A stretch of DNA of 64,000 nucleotides, taken from positions 147,902,856-147,966,855 of the forward strand of contig NC_092875.1 in the NCBI RefSeq assembly GCF_028372415.1, in the 5' to 3' direction. Positions 28,590-40,487 of this stretch are shown here, piece by piece. The DNA comes from Notamacropus eugenii (Eukaryota > Chordata > Mammalia > Diprotodontia > Macropodidae). The stretch's first letter is position 1. Every line of letters begins with the position of its first letter. The notes beneath the pieces were generated by a model that saw nothing but the letters and a program-made list of their open reading frames with translations, ran no database searches and had not been told where the DNA came from. Made by a program: the position numbers and the translations under genes.

Positions 28590-30340
28590 GATTTTAAACC
28601 ATTCCTGGAAGAGGGGAAAAAGAAGAGCACCCTTCACTTAATAATTAATAAGCATACTCCTGGTCATTGTGCACACATTGCAGTAATTCTGAACCCCTGT
28701 CTTTTGCCATCCAAATTCTATTCCCCATCCTCTACTACCCTATTCCTTATTCCCATTCTCCTCAAACCACCCATCCCAAAGTCCCAACCAAACACTACCC
28801 ACTCCTTCTACTGAGTCCTCTGGAATGCCTGATTCATAGACAGCAAACCTGATTTCATTGTAAATCTTTTCCTTTCCCACTCCTTCCTTCCTCTGCTTAT
28901 CATCCAGACCTGGCTTCCCCCAATGACACAGCCTTGCTGATCACCCTTTTCAGGACAGGTTATACCTTCATTCATTCCCCTCAGTTCACTGGTTGAGGTG
29001 GGGGAGTTAGAATACTCCTTGCTCTCCATTGCCACTTCCTAGTTCTCTCCCTACTACTATCACTTAGCAACCTCTGCTCTTTTCAGGTCCCCACAAGCCA
29101 CATCTTCCACACAGTCAAAATGCTGGTAGCTATTGTCTACATACTTCTAGGACATTCTTCTTCCTTCCTCAGTGAGTTCGAAAACTGGCTCACAATCTTT
29201 CTCTCCTCTCCAGTTCCTGCCCTCATACCAGAGGACTTCAACATACCTATTCATACTCCCTCAACCTTAACCTCCCAGTGTCTCAATATACTTATTTCCC
29301 ATGACCTACTTACTGCTACAGTCTACCTCAGTTACACACAAAGATGGTCAAACCCTTGATCTTGCCATCATCCACAAATGCAGCATTCTCCATGTTCAAG
29401 AACTCTGAAATGCCCTTATTTCATCAAAATCTATTGGTTTTCCACCTCTCCCTGTACCTTAACATACCAACCCTTTCTGTTAGTCTACACCATGACCTCC
29501 AATACCTAGACTCCCTCAGTTCTCTCCCAGGTCATATCCTCTGCACTAGCCACTCTGTCTTCCTTTCCCCATCTTGGTGAAACACTCAGTATTCACTGCC
29601 CTCTTCCCAAGTCCATTGTCCCCTTAGCATATCAATTGTGTCCTATCAAGTCTTAGTTTTGGATCACTCCCATCATCCACTACCTTTACTCCTACACATA
29701 TGCTGAAAGATGGAGAGAGTCAAGCAAACATTCTGATTGGATCCTCTAGAAATTTATGTTATACTACCTCATCTGGGTCCTCACTGCTGCTAGGCAATCC
29801 TTCCCATATCAACTCACTGTCCCTCTGTCCTCATATATAATAAACCCCAGTAGCTCTCTATCACCTCCAGAATCAAATCTAAAATCCCATGGCATTCAAA
29901 ACCCTTCTTGACTTAATCCTCTATCTCCACCTTTCTAGTCTTTGTACATCTTACTCACTGCTATGTATAGTACTCTTCCATCTGGTGACACTAGCCTCCT
30001 TGTTGTTACTCAAAACAAGACAATCTCTCAGCTGTTTCCCATACCTGGAATGCTTTCCCTCCTCACTTCTCTCCCTCCTGAGTTCCTTCAAATTCCAGCT
30101 AAAACCCCACCTTCTACAGGATATCTCCCTCTTATTTCTAATACTTTCCCTCTGTTGATTATTTCTCATTTATCCTGTATGTAGCTTGTTCATATGTATT
30201 TGTTTGCATGCTGTTCTCCCCCATTAGACTGTGAACCCCTTGAAGGTAGGGAATGCCTTTTGCATCTTTTGGTATCCCCAGAATTTAGCAAAATGCCTGG
30301 CACACAGTAGACACTTATTAATAAATGAGTATCGACTGAG
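28590..30340 (+). mobile_element. L2-type LINE: endonuclease remnant joined to 3' UTR
   Basis: The frame at 29120-29359 contains VYILLGHSSSFL and PEDFNIPIHTPS, where EDFNI corresponds to the conserved GDFN(I) step of the apurinic-endonuclease fold in L2/CR1-clade elements; SYTQRWSNPL follows and the next frame continues. At about 29.8 kb the sequence moves to the L2 3' region ('CACCTCCAGAATCAAATCTA', 'TACCTGGAATGCTTTCCCTC', 'CATTAGACTGTGAACCCCTT', then GCCTGGCACACAGTAGACAC). The RT domain is missing, so there is an internal deletion. Stops and frameshifts show it is inactive. Confidence 0.7.
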
Positions 30341-31410
30341 TGACTGATTAAATGACATCTTCAGAGTTCCTTTTAGTCCCCTAATATGTTTCCATGATTT
30401 TCTAAGAGGCAAACCAAGGATGAGAAAGAAAAGGACTGCAGCAAAACAGAAGGTGGAGAGAAACAAAGGACAAGCTACAGCCACAGGTTTCTTTTCCCTA
30501 CTCTTGTCTTCTTCCCCTTCTCTTCCTCCAACTCTTCAGGGTGTGTTAGACATTGCTGATCATTTGGTTAATCTGCCAGCTGGAATTAATTTTGACTCTC
30601 TCTGGGTTACATCATATTGTTATTTCCAAAGCCACTTGTAGGCCGACTTATGCCAACTATTCCAGAAGTCTAGGCACAAGGCAAAAATCTTCATCTAGAT
30701 TTGGGGAATGTCTTTGTCTGAGTAGACTTGGCTGATGTCTGAGTGGTGACTTGTTCCTCATGAGTCTTACTTAAACACACACACACCAACTACAACAACC
30801 AATGGGTCAAAATCTGCATATGAAATCTTTTCCCCAAACATGTGCATGTGTGGTTTCATTTCTGTAAATCCAATCTAACCCAAATTAGCTTTTCAGGCCA
30901 AAGGAGCCAAACTTCTGGGAAAGGGAGGCAATGTCCTACTATCCACTTTTCTAGTAAAGTGTTAACACAATGATAGCTGGAGGGAGTCTAAGATTCCTAT
31001 TTACTAAGATTTGAAGGGGAAAACTGGGACTGCAAAATCCAGTCATGGATTAGCAAAAATCAGGACTTGGAAATTGTTTCCTCATGGAAGAGATGATTAA
31101 TGGTGGAAGATTTTAGATCTTATATGAGCATGTTCTGAGGGAAATAGTCCTGGTGGACCAACAGAAGTTAACTTATAAGCCAGGACCTGTCAGAAAAGGA
31201 TGCCTCAGTTCCAAAAAGATGAAGTCAGTAGTTAAGACCTCATTTATATTCTCTTCTGTGAGAGTGGCTCACTTCTTCCTACCTGATCTAGGGACTTTCT
31301 GTATCCCTTCTGACTCTGACTTTCTAATGCATGGCTCAGTGGTAGAATTCTCTCCTGGGAGGCTAGAATTTGATTCCTGATTCAAGCATGTGTCTTTTTT
31401 TTTTGGAGGA
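30341..31410. other. Mostly unique sequence
   Basis: Short (AC)n near 30775-30787; nothing else recognised. Frames at 30224-30735 and 31153-31380 carry no family motif. Confidence 0.4.
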
Positions 31411-31411
31411 A

Positions 31412-31605
31412 GCATCAGCAGTAATGGATGGTTCATTGGACTTGGAGTCAGGAGGATCTGGCTTAAAATCCTGCCTCAGATACTTAGTAAGTAGGTAAAT
31501 GACTTAACCTCCTTGGGCCTCAGTTTCCTCATATGTAAAATGAGGACTCAGTCATAAGGTCTTTCCATCTCTAAACCTACGGTCTTAGCATATAACTGAT
31601 TCTGT
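31412..31605 (+). mobile_element. MIR-type SINE
   Basis: 'GGACTTGGAGTCAGGAGGAT', 'CCTCAGATACTTAGTAAGTA', 'CCTCAGTTTCCTCATATGTA'. Confidence 0.75.
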
Positions 31606-31629
31606 TCTCCTATGTTTCTGATTTCAATG

Positions 31630-31825
31630 CAAGGGTCAGTGCAATGAAAAGAACTCTACACCAAGAGCCAAGAGACTTAGATTCTAGTTGTAAACTACAG
31701 CCGCTAGGTCGGTAACTTTGAGCAATCTATGGTTACTCTCTGGGTCTCAGGTTCCTTGCCTGTAAAATGTGGGAGTTGGATTAAGTGCTCTCTATGGTCC
31801 CTTCTGGCTCTAATATTCTGTGCTC
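31630..31825 (+). mobile_element. MIR-type SINE
   Basis: 'AGAGACTTAGATTCTAGTTG', 'GGTTCCTTGCCTGTAAAATG', 'GTCCCTTCTGGCTCTAATAT', directly after the previous copy. Confidence 0.65.
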
Positions 31826-32109
31826 AGTGAACATAATTCAGACCCCCATGTTGCTCCTCTTGCTTCCTATTTACATCATCTGCTTCTCCCTAGATCCTTA
31901 TCTCTGAATTTCTAATTTTAACTTGATAACCAGGCCCCAACTTCTATTTCCACTTTTGTTGTACAGTTTGAACTTGGATTCTGACCTAGTGCCAAATCTT
32001 AATTGATGGGCCTTACTCTCATGTCTCAGAGTGCTTTTTCCTGATAAGTGGAGACTAAAGCACTAGTCGGTACCAATGTTGCTTACTTTAAGCAAGAGTA
32101 ATAGGAGGT

Positions 32110-32372
32110 AGTAGGGCTGCCCAGTGGTGCAGTGGATAGAATACCAGGTCTGGAATCAGGAAGATGAGTTCAAATCTGGCCTCAGATACTTAATAGCTCT
32201 GTGACTTTGGGCCAGTCATTTAACCTTATTTGCCTCAATTTTTTCATCTGTAAAATGAGCTGGAGAAGGAAAAAGCAGGCCACTATAATATCTTTGCCTA
32301 GAAAACCCCCAGAAAAGGGGTCATGAAGAGTTAGGCATGACTGAAAACAGTTAAACAAGCAATGGGAGGTAA
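32110..32372 (+). mobile_element. Mar1-type CORE-SINE with RTE-type tail
   Basis: Head 'CCAGTGGTGCAGTGGATAGA', 'GAGTTCAAATCTGGCCTCAG', 'TGTAAAATGAGCTGGAGAAG', tail 'CATGAAGAGTTAGGCATGAC'. Confidence 0.85.
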
Positions 32373-32699
32373 GGGGGAATGACCAATATAGCCCGGTCCT
32401 TAGAGCATTCACAATGTGTCCCTCTTGGTGTCAACTCCTGTAGAGGTTTGGTGATGTTTGTGTAAGGGCAGGATGTTTTCCCTCCAGATTTCAGAGCATG
32501 AACAAGTATCCTCTGATTGTTTCACTTTGCTTGTCTGAGTTGTATTAAAGGTGTTTGCTGAACCAGAATTGATGATGTATGCAAAACATTCAAGCAGATA
32601 AACTTTTGATCATCCACAGCTTTGAGCCTCTGGGTGAGGGAGCAGCATTGAACCCTCTCTCCCACCTGACTCTCATGTGTCTATGAACACAAGGTGCCT
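32373..32699. other. Unique sequence
   Basis: Nothing recognised. Confidence 0.35.
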
Positions 32700-33175
32700 C
32701 AATTTTTTTTTTGGTCTCTTGTATTTATTCTTTCCTGATCATAGGTCAATGAGTACCCAGAGAAGGAACAGATCAGGTTAAGACTTTGTGAGAACCATAA
32801 AAGGTCCAATTACTGAAGCTGGTTGCAGAGATGAGTAGTAAACCCAACAGTTTTGAGGAATGACCTACTTGATACAGACAAATAAGGACCCACACCTGCT
32901 GAATAAGGGACCCATACACCAGCTATGAACTTAGTGGAGACGAAAGAAAAGGGCTCCCCAGAAAAGGACTCCCCAGACCAGGAAGCAGTGAGGAAGATGG
33001 GGTTGAGATTCAGTAGTATACTCTAAGTTTGAGTCCACTAACCAGAGGGACTGAACTCCCAGTTTGGGTAGAAGCTCTTATATTTTGGTTTTTGCTACAT
33101 TTTCATAGTAAATATCCCTTTGTAAAAGCTATTCGATATTAATTGGTTAATTGATATTGTCAAATGATATAAGAG
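32700..33175 (+). mobile_element. LTR-like element, 3' end shared with 60.5 kb
   Basis: The last 85 bp (AGTAAATATCCCTTTGTAAA, then 'TTAATTGGTTAATTGATATT') match 60518-60600. Such an end, with a polyadenylation-like AGTAAA followed by CCCTTTG, resembles the R-U5 part of ERVL/MaLR-like LTRs. The 5' border is not defined, and no coding sequence is attached. Confidence 0.35.
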
Positions 33176-33430
33176 GGTTATTGTTATTTGTTCTCATTCT
33201 CAAAAGGACCATGACATGAGGAAGGTGAAGCCATGACTTGCAAGTGAATTGCGTTTAAGTGAGAGAGGGCTGTGCAAAGTCACCAGCCTCACTTTCTCTT
33301 CTAGAACCATCTGGGTCCAGTGGCAAGATATAGATCAGGATGGTTGGAGATGGACCCAGATGAAGTGGGAGACCTTGGCCTCTTTAAGCTAAGGTTTTTG
33401 ACAGGTTTCAGTTTGACTGAGTCAGTGTCC
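33176..33430 (-). mobile_element. Marsupial SINE type B
   Basis: Reversed tail 'CATTCTCAAAAGGACCATGA', 'GGGCTGTGCAAAGTCACCAG', 'AACCATCTGGGTCCAGTGGC', 'GGCCTCTTTAAGCTAAGGTT'. Inserted directly at the end of the LTR-like element. Confidence 0.8.
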
Positions 33431-33765
33431 ATTCAGTGATTAAGGATAGATAGGAAATGAAGCCAAGCATGGCCTCTGTTACTAGTCAAAAGAGAAATCA
33501 GTCTGGGTTTGGAACATACTGGATGGAGGTTTGTAAGCAGTAGTATTAGAAAATCCCACAACCTAGATGCCCTCTGAAGAAACAACTGACAATAGGAGTG
33601 GGGGTTGGAAGAGTAAGCTCAGAATTTATATAATACAAAATATGAAAAATAATAGATAAATTTAAAGAATACTTTTCAACTTACAGAAGAATTCAACGCA
33701 AAATTTCTTTAAACATCAAGCTCCCTTAATGAACGTAAAATAGAACTTTGACTTATAAAAAAAAG
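33431..33765. other. Unique sequence
   Basis: Nothing recognised. Confidence 0.35.
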
Positions 33766-33769
33766 AGAA

Positions 33770-34140
33770 AGCAATAGATATTTGCTAAGCAAGTACTGTG
33801 TATCAGGCACTCTGATAATAACCACGGAGCATACAAAGTCCAAAGCAAAACATGCCCTGCCTTTAAGGAGCTTACATTCTAAGGGAGGAGACAACATGTA
33901 CATTTATAAGTATATTCAAAATATAAATACAAGGTGATTGGGCAGTAGTTTGGATGTCAGTAGCAATAAGGGGAATCAGGAAGGTTTTGTATAGAAGGTG
34001 GTGCTTTTTATATGAATTTTGAAAGATTGCAAGGGATTGCAACCAGGGACTACAAAAGGAAGAAGTAAGAGGGAGGTGGAGAGAATATTCCATGTGCACA
34101 TAGCCAGAAAGAAATCAGGTGATGTTAGCAGAAATTCTAA
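33770..34140 (-). mobile_element. L2-type 3' region, antisense
   Basis: 'CTAAGCAAGTACTGTGTATC', 'TTAAGGAGCTTACATTCTAA', 'GGGGAATCAGGAAGGTTTTG', 'GAGAATATTCCATGTGCACA' follow the reversed L2 order seen also at 49.0-49.4 kb. Confidence 0.7.
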
Positions 34141-34511
34141 CAAAAGTGATCCATAGCTCTGGTCCAGTACTTTTTTAGGTCACATAAGAGTCATTGCCAC
34201 TGTGTGACCCTGGAAAATGTGTTTTTCTTCTTAATTTAGTTGTTTGTATACTGCACTTTGCAACCACCAAATAGAATAAACATTTCTATATACAAAGTTG
34301 AACCAAAAAGATATGATTGCACATGGATCTGAAAAATCTCTTTTGTAAATATAGCATATTCTTGGGAATTACTATTCCAACTCTCATTCACACTGACAGT
34401 TGGGTCCCTAGAGTATAGTTATTCTGTCCCCTCAAGGCATCTCCAGAGCCCAGAGGGATTAGGAGTTTTTTCTATTGTACAGCTCATGAGTTTCCACCAG
34501 TATACTTCCCT
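34141..34511. other. Unique sequence
   Basis: Nothing recognised. Confidence 0.35.
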
Positions 34512-34772
34512 TTATGGTTGTTTTTTGTTTAGTCATTGCAGATGTGTCCAACTCATGGTGACCCCTTTCAGGGGTTTTCTTGGCAAAGATTTTGGAGTGG
34601 TTTGCCTCTTCCTTCTCTAGCTCATTTTACAGATGAAGAAATTGAAGCAAACAGGGTTAAGTGACTTGCCCAGAGTTACACAGCTAGTAAGTGTCTGAGG
34701 CTAGTTTTGAATTCAAGTATTCCCGATTCCAGACCCAGTGTCCTATCCACTGTGCCAGCTAGCTGCCTCTTA
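34512..34772 (-). mobile_element. Mar1-type CORE-SINE with RTE-type tail
   Basis: 'GATGTGTCCAACTCATGGTG' tail, 'TTTTCTTGGCAAAGATTTTG', 'ACACAGCTAGTAAGTGTCTG', head 'CCTATCCACTGTGCCAGCTA'. Confidence 0.85.
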
Positions 34773-34954
34773 TGATTATTGGTTGATATAAATTATTGAG
34801 ATAGACATAATTAACATCTAGAAAAGGGTTATTTATTAAGTTGGTAGAGTTATCACAAATGTTCTTACTAAAAATCTGTGTCACATTCTCTCTATGTACA
34901 TAGAGTCCTGATAAAGCAGGCTCAAGCTTAGCATTACGTGGCAAATGAGTAACT

Positions 34955-35025
34955 CACAAGTCCTGGCACATAGTAGACACTTCATAAATGCATATTGACT
35001 GAGTGATTGAATGACCTTTTGCTTG
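34955..35025 (+). mobile_element. L2 terminal fragment
   Basis: 'AAGTCCTGGCACATAGTAGA' then 'CATAAATGCATATTGACTGA'. Confidence 0.6.
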
Positions 35026-35739
35026 GGTCCACAAGTTATTTCCCTTAGGTGTGGTGTTGATTTTACTTGGGGCTCTTTGTAGAGCTTGGCACCTGCTTTC
35101 TCATCAAGTCCAGTCTGTTTTTGTTCTCCATACAGATGCTTTCATCAGTCTTTCTGGACATGTTGCTAGGATGCTGAGGAAAAAGTCTAAATCCTCTAGA
35201 TTCTTCAAAGTTCATAAGGTCCTCTTGCCAAAGAGAGGAGGGAGACCAAGACTGATTCCTTTCAGGGGATTAGCTCCAATGCTCTGTCCTGTTTGCTGCC
35301 AGGCATTTTCAAATTCCAGATAGCTGAATGGTTTTACTTAGACTCCAGAAAGCCATCACCAAGTCTCTCACCCAATCCAGACAGACTTCCTCTCACACTG
35401 AGGAAGGTGACTGCGCCATGCTCATGCCTACCTAGTAAATGTATCAATCAGAGTATGTTACCATTTTAATCAGGGTCAGTTAATTGTATAGGTTGACCTC
35501 CATCCTTACATTTAAACTGTTTTCTTAAGAAATATATAATAAATCTTATGTGTTACTTTTGAAGATGCTATGGTTAACTATGTTTCCTCTAGAACTTTCT
35601 TTGGGTCTTTTCTATGCATTCAAAAAAATGCTTCAATGAATCTCTTTTCCTTGTTTTTTTTTTGGGCAGGAGGGGATTATAGGCCTATAGCTAGCTCCCC
35701 TCTCCCTCCTAAGTGACCCTCCCATTGTAACAAATAAAC
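35026..35739. other. Unique sequence
   Basis: No recognised repeat. The 90-residue frame at 35051-35323 is basic in its middle (RMLRKKSKSSRFFKVHK) but matches no family I know and has no supporting signal. Confidence 0.4.
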
Positions 35740-37490
35740 ATTTTTGTTGTCTTCAAGCATTCAGTCATGTCCAATTCTTTGTGATCCCATGGACCATAAA
35801 ACTCCAGGCCATTCCATCCTCCACTATCTCTGTCCAAGTTCATGTTTGTTATTTCCATGACACCATCTATCCATCTCTTCCTCTGCCTTTCCTTTTTTCT
35901 TTTTCCTTCAATCTTTCCCAACATCAAAGTCTTTTCCAACGAGTCCCATCGTCTTATGTAGCCGAAATATTTAAGCTCCAACTTCAGTATTTGACTTTCC
36001 AGTGAATAGCCTGAATGAATTTCCTTAAGTATTTTCTAATTTGATCTTTTTTTGCTGTCCAAGAGATTCTCAAAAGTCTTCTCTAGCACCATTATTCAAA
36101 AGCGTTGATTCTATGGTGCTCAGCTTTCCTTGTAATCCATTTCTCACAGCCATACATTGTTACTGGAAAAACCATAGCTTTAACTATACATACTTATTTT
36201 GGCAAGGTGATACGTCTGCTTTTTACTATGTTGTCCAGATTTGCAATAGATTTCCTCCTAAGGGATGTCTTTTAATTTCATAACTACAGTTGCCCTTTGC
36301 ACTGATCTTTGTGCCCAAGAATATAAAATCTGACACTGCTTCCATTTCTTCTCCCTTTATTTGCCAGGAAGGGATGGGACCAGTTGTCAAGATCTTAATT
36401 ATTTTTTTTTGAGACTTTTTAATTCCTCTTCACTTTCTGCCATCAGAGGAGTATCATCAGCATATCTGAGATTGTTAATATTTCTGCCAACAACCTTAAT
36501 TCTGGCTTTTGATTCATCCAGCTTGGCATTTTGCATGATGTACTCTGCATATAAGGTAAACAAATAAGGTGACAATATATAGCCTTGTCATACTCCTTTT
36601 CCAATCTTAAATCAATCACTTGTTTCATGTTTAGTTCTAACTGTTGATTCTTGGCTCACCTATGGATTCCTTAGAAGACAAGTAAGATGGTCTGGTCCTC
36701 CCATCTCTTTGAGGATTTGCCACATTTTGTTTGTGCTCCACACAGTCAAAGGCTTTAGTGTAGTCAATGAAACAGAAGTAGATGTTTTTCTGGAACTTTC
36801 TTGTTTTCTCCATAATCCAGTGAATATTGGCAATTTGGTCTCTAGTTCCTCTGCTTCTTCAAAAACCAGCCTGCTCTTCTAGTAATTCTTAGTATACATA
36901 TTACTGAAGCCTAGTTTGAAGAATCTTAAGCATAGCCTTATTGGCATGTGAAATGAGTGCAATTGTTTGGTAATTTGAACATTCCTTGGCATTACTCTTC
37001 TTTAGGATTGGGATGTAAACTGTTCCTTTCCAATCCAGTGGCCACTTTTGAGTTTTCCAAATTTGCTGGCACATTGTGCGCAGTACTTTAACAGCATCAT
37101 CTTTTAGGATTTTAAATAGCTCATCTGGCATTCTGTCACCTCCACTGGCCTTATTGTTAGCAATGCTTCTTAAGGCCCACTTGGCTTAATTCTTCAGGAA
37201 ATATGGCTCTAGATCAGTAGCTACATCATAGATGTTTTCTTACATAGTTATTTTGTGCATTCTTGTCTCCTCTTTTTAATCTCTTAGGCTTCTGTTGAGT
37301 CCCTACCATTATTGTTTTTTATCATATCCACTTTTACATGAAACATTCTCTTGTTATCTCTAATATTCTTGAAGAGATCTTTTGTCTTTCCCATTCTATT
37401 GTTGTCAAGTGTAATGTTAATAGAATAGGAAGATCTTCCCTGCCCATTAATAGGCCTAACACATGAGTCTGTGATCACATGAAGCTTATG
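35740..37490 (-). mobile_element. RTE-clade (BovB-like) LINE, RT domain to 3' tail
   Basis: On the minus strand, from high to low coordinates, pieces of one RTE polyprotein appear in order. 37478-37284: linker before RT (NNRMGKTKDLFKNIRDNK). 37131-36901: RT fingers (MPDELFKILKDDAVKVLRTM, WPLDWKGTVYIPILKK, ECSNYQTIALISHANKAMLK). About 36550-36420: the palm with catalytic YADD at 36464-36453, read in a different frame from the longest one. 35981-35709: the C-terminal end (DSLEKTLMLGKIEGKRKKER). The 3' tail carries AAAGAATTGGACATGACTGA. Several frameshifts and stops make it inactive, and the 5' endonuclease is missing (5' truncation). Its tail is shared with the Mar1-type SINEs here. Confidence 0.92.
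36453..36464 (-). other. RT catalytic YADD motif of the RTE LINE
   Basis: Minus strand TATGCTGATGAT encodes Y-A-D-D, preceded by NNLR and followed by TPLMAESEEELK-like text. The two aspartates bind the metal ions in reverse transcriptases. Confidence 0.85.
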
Positions 37491-37499
37491 GTCACATGG

Positions 37500-37640
37500 A
37501 ACTCAGACTGGGAGGAGCTTGCCCAAGGAGGAGGTGGGGGGAGAGAGGGAGGGAGGGAGGGAGAAAGAGAGAGAGAGAAAGAGAGCATGAGCAGAGAGTG
37601 AGAGCAAGCACAACAGAGAGAGAGAAGCAAGCTGTGAGTG
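37500..37640 (+). repeat. Purine-rich (GA/GGGA)n tract
   Basis: GGGAGGGAGGGAGAAAGAGA-type repeats with few pyrimidines, next to the 5' edge of the RTE element. Confidence 0.85.
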
Positions 37641-39954
37641 GGCAGAGGGAGGGATTTGTCTAGGAGAACTTGTTTTTGTGGGGAGACCTGACAGGAAAAA
37701 GGCTTAATATGTTGGGTGCTCTCTGGATTAGTGCTAACTACCCTGTTAAATCTTACCTCTTAGTATTCTAATGATGTCCCAAATCAATACTTTGGCTTTG
37801 CCTTTGAGAAAGAGAGTTTATTATATTTTGCAAATTTATCTGGAAATATACATGCATATTCATAGCAACTGCTAGCAAAACAAATTCCCACATTGACCAT
37901 GTCCAAAGATGTATGTCTCATTCTGTCCCGCTAGTCTCTCTTCTGACTGATAAGAGATGAGTCGCATGCTTTATCATGGCCCCTATGGAGATGCTGGGAT
38001 GTGTAAAAAAAAAAAAAATCTAGTAACTTTTTTTTAAACTAAGATCAGCAGTCACAGTCTTTGTAGGAAAATGCACACAATGCACACTTTATAAAATATC
38101 TTCTTATGTTTCACATACGTAAATATGACCCTGAGGAAAATACTAATTAAGGTCATTGGTTTAGCGGATGATACATCTTGACCTAAAAATCAGAAACTCT
38201 AGAGCCTTGGATTGGCCCAACTGATTCTTGCCACACTCCTGGAGTGTATTACTTTTACTCTTTTGCTCCAATAAACAAGGGATTAAAGCTACTCTGGCCA
38301 CCCTCAGGGAAGTATTAAGAAAATAAATGAAGTCATTGACTGGATTATCACCTTCCTGGGGAAACTTTTACCAACACATCCTTCTGGGAATGAACAGAAA
38401 CAATAGGTCAGGGATTTAGAACTGGAAAGAACCTTAGACACACAGTCCAACACCCCTTAATTTTATAGATGAGAAAACCTAGACTCAAAGAACCTAAGTG
38501 AATTGCCAAGGTAAAGCAAGTAGTAAGTGTAACCCATGGTTTACCAGCTCATGTTAACTGGCTTTAACCTTGAGACAATCTCTCACAAATCTATTTGGTT
38601 TGTGCTCCTAAACAGAGTTTCTTCTGGAGATGTCAGAATTTGATTTGTTTTGCTATGGCCTATGGTTTTCTTTGGGAGAAATAGGAAGAATCTTCTCCTA
38701 AGTCTCTACCAAAAAAAAAAAAAAAAGGAAAAAGACCCTCAGCTCCCATGAAAGCAGAGCTGACAAAACATGAACTATTGAGAAGGTATTAATTTGGCCA
38801 AAAGAAAATGCTAAGCCTGTAGATAGCTAAGACAATTCCCTTTCTGTCTCCAGTGACCTTACACCTCCCTCAAAGACCTTAAAATCCAGTCTAGGCCTTT
38901 CCTCCACAAGGGAGAAAGCACTCAGGGTTGTTAGTACATTAAGACTCAATCCCCTGGTGAGTCCCATGTTCCTCAAGTGCCTATATAATTCCCCAGACTT
39001 AGAGTACTGACCTGGAGGGGGCCTCTTATAAGGGAAAGTGCTTAAAATTGCCAGAATTAAGCAATCCACTCTAATAGGACCTACAAAGTCATTCCTGACT
39101 TTTAACATCATTCTAGGGTACAGTTCTAACTTCCCTTACTATCCCCACAAAGGGAAAGAATTTAGGGGTTATTAGAGAATAAATTGTTCCATTTCTCCTA
39201 GACATGTATAGTCCCCATAATCACAATAGGGACAAGGTCAGAGTTTGTTCCTCTTCCTCATTGTCCTGCACTCATCTCACTTTAGTTCCAGCTACTGTAG
39301 CTCCTAACTTGGATCTAGTACTTGTCTTGGTCCAGGAACCAACTAATGCTTGGTTGGTTTCATTGATGTTGGCTCACATTATGATGATTCCTGGCTTGGA
39401 TCAAGAATTCTTTGCTATTTCACTACTTCCTTTGTCTGCTGCCATTCCTGGGTCTATCTGGTTTGCTGGAAGGACCTCTTTGGCTTCACAGGCCTCCTCC
39501 AAGGAACTGAGTCACTGTCCTTGTATCCAGTATGGCTCCTTTCTAACCAACCTCTTGCTCTTCATCAAGTAGTCTGTGTGTAGCCCCCTTTTAAAGATCA
39601 ACAGCATAGCTAATGCTGTGTAAACTGAGAGTGAAATTAATCATTTAGATGACGTTAAGCCTGGATTCCCTATTCCTCCTGACATGAACCTTTGGTTCCA
39701 TGACTGAGACCTTTATCATTCTGACATTAATGGTCCGACAAGAATCCAGGAAAGGGCAGAACCATACCCTGTCGAGTAGCTCACCTTAACCAGAGAAATT
39801 TCATGCCTTGTTCAGAAAAGAATAGAGGGAAGGGGGGTTTTACCCAATTCTTCCTGAGGCATGTTCGGGCTACTCCTCACAAATAACAGAACCAAAGGAT
39901 GTAGGTTCAAATCCCATTTCTGCTACTTGTTCAGAAAAGAAGGAAGTGGAATTT
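37641..39954. other. Long unclassified segment
   Basis: About 2.3 kb in which only a small MIR-like piece (38400-38540, minus) and A/T runs are recognised. The frames at 38827-39111, 39204-39572 and 39350-39583 have no known domain. It could be an old LTR element or unique DNA; I cannot decide. Confidence 0.35.
38400..38540 (-). mobile_element. MIR-like SINE fragment
   Basis: 'GATTTAGAACTGGAAAGAAC', 'ATTTTATAGATGAGAAAACC' match the SINE type at 8.2 kb. Confidence 0.55.
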
Positions 39955-40110
39955 TTAATTGCATTTCTCTTTATTTTTAAAATTTTAAAATTTTATTTTC
40001 AATTTCAAATTCCCCCCCCACTCCCTTCCCTAATTCATTGGTTAAGAAAACAAGAAATATAAGATAATAGTTATAGATTTAAAGTCTTACCCATAGATTC
40101 AAAAAATAAA
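39955..40110 (-). mobile_element. L1 3' end, antisense (diverged)
   Basis: T-rich, then AATTTCAAATTCCCCCCCCA and a CT-rich block, as in the other reversed L1 ends. Confidence 0.5.
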
Positions 40111-40487
40111 TTATATAAGTACAGAATGGGAGATGTTAGCTAGAAAGCAGTTCATATGAAAAAGACCTAAAGATTCTGGTAGATCATAGCTAATAGGATT
40201 TTAGACAGTATTAATAGAAGTATAAAGTTCAGGGAGGAAGGTAATTCCTTCCTGTACTTTGTCCTGATAAGATTCAAACTCCAGGACTGTATATGGTTCT
40301 GGGTACCACATTTTAGAGGGGATATTAACCAGCTGCAAATATACGGAGTAGGGAGACTAGGAAGGTAAGGAGACTAAAAGTGATATTTAGTTGGAAGAAT
40401 TGGAAATGAGTACCCTACAGAGTATAAGACCACAGGGGATATGATAACTATTTTTAGGTATATGAAAGGTTGTCTTATGGAAAAAGT
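40111..40487 (+). mobile_element. CR1-type LINE 3' part (before insertion)
   Basis: 'GACCTAAAGATTCTGGTAGA', 'GTTCTGGGTACCACATTTTA', 'AGGTATATGAAAGGTTGTCT' follow the CR1 3' order. It stops at TTATGGAA and resumes at 41027. Confidence 0.65.

Noticed and set aside
35051..35323. 90-residue frame with a basic segment
   Set aside because: Considered as a histone- or ribosomal-like exon, but no motif fits and no splice signals support it.
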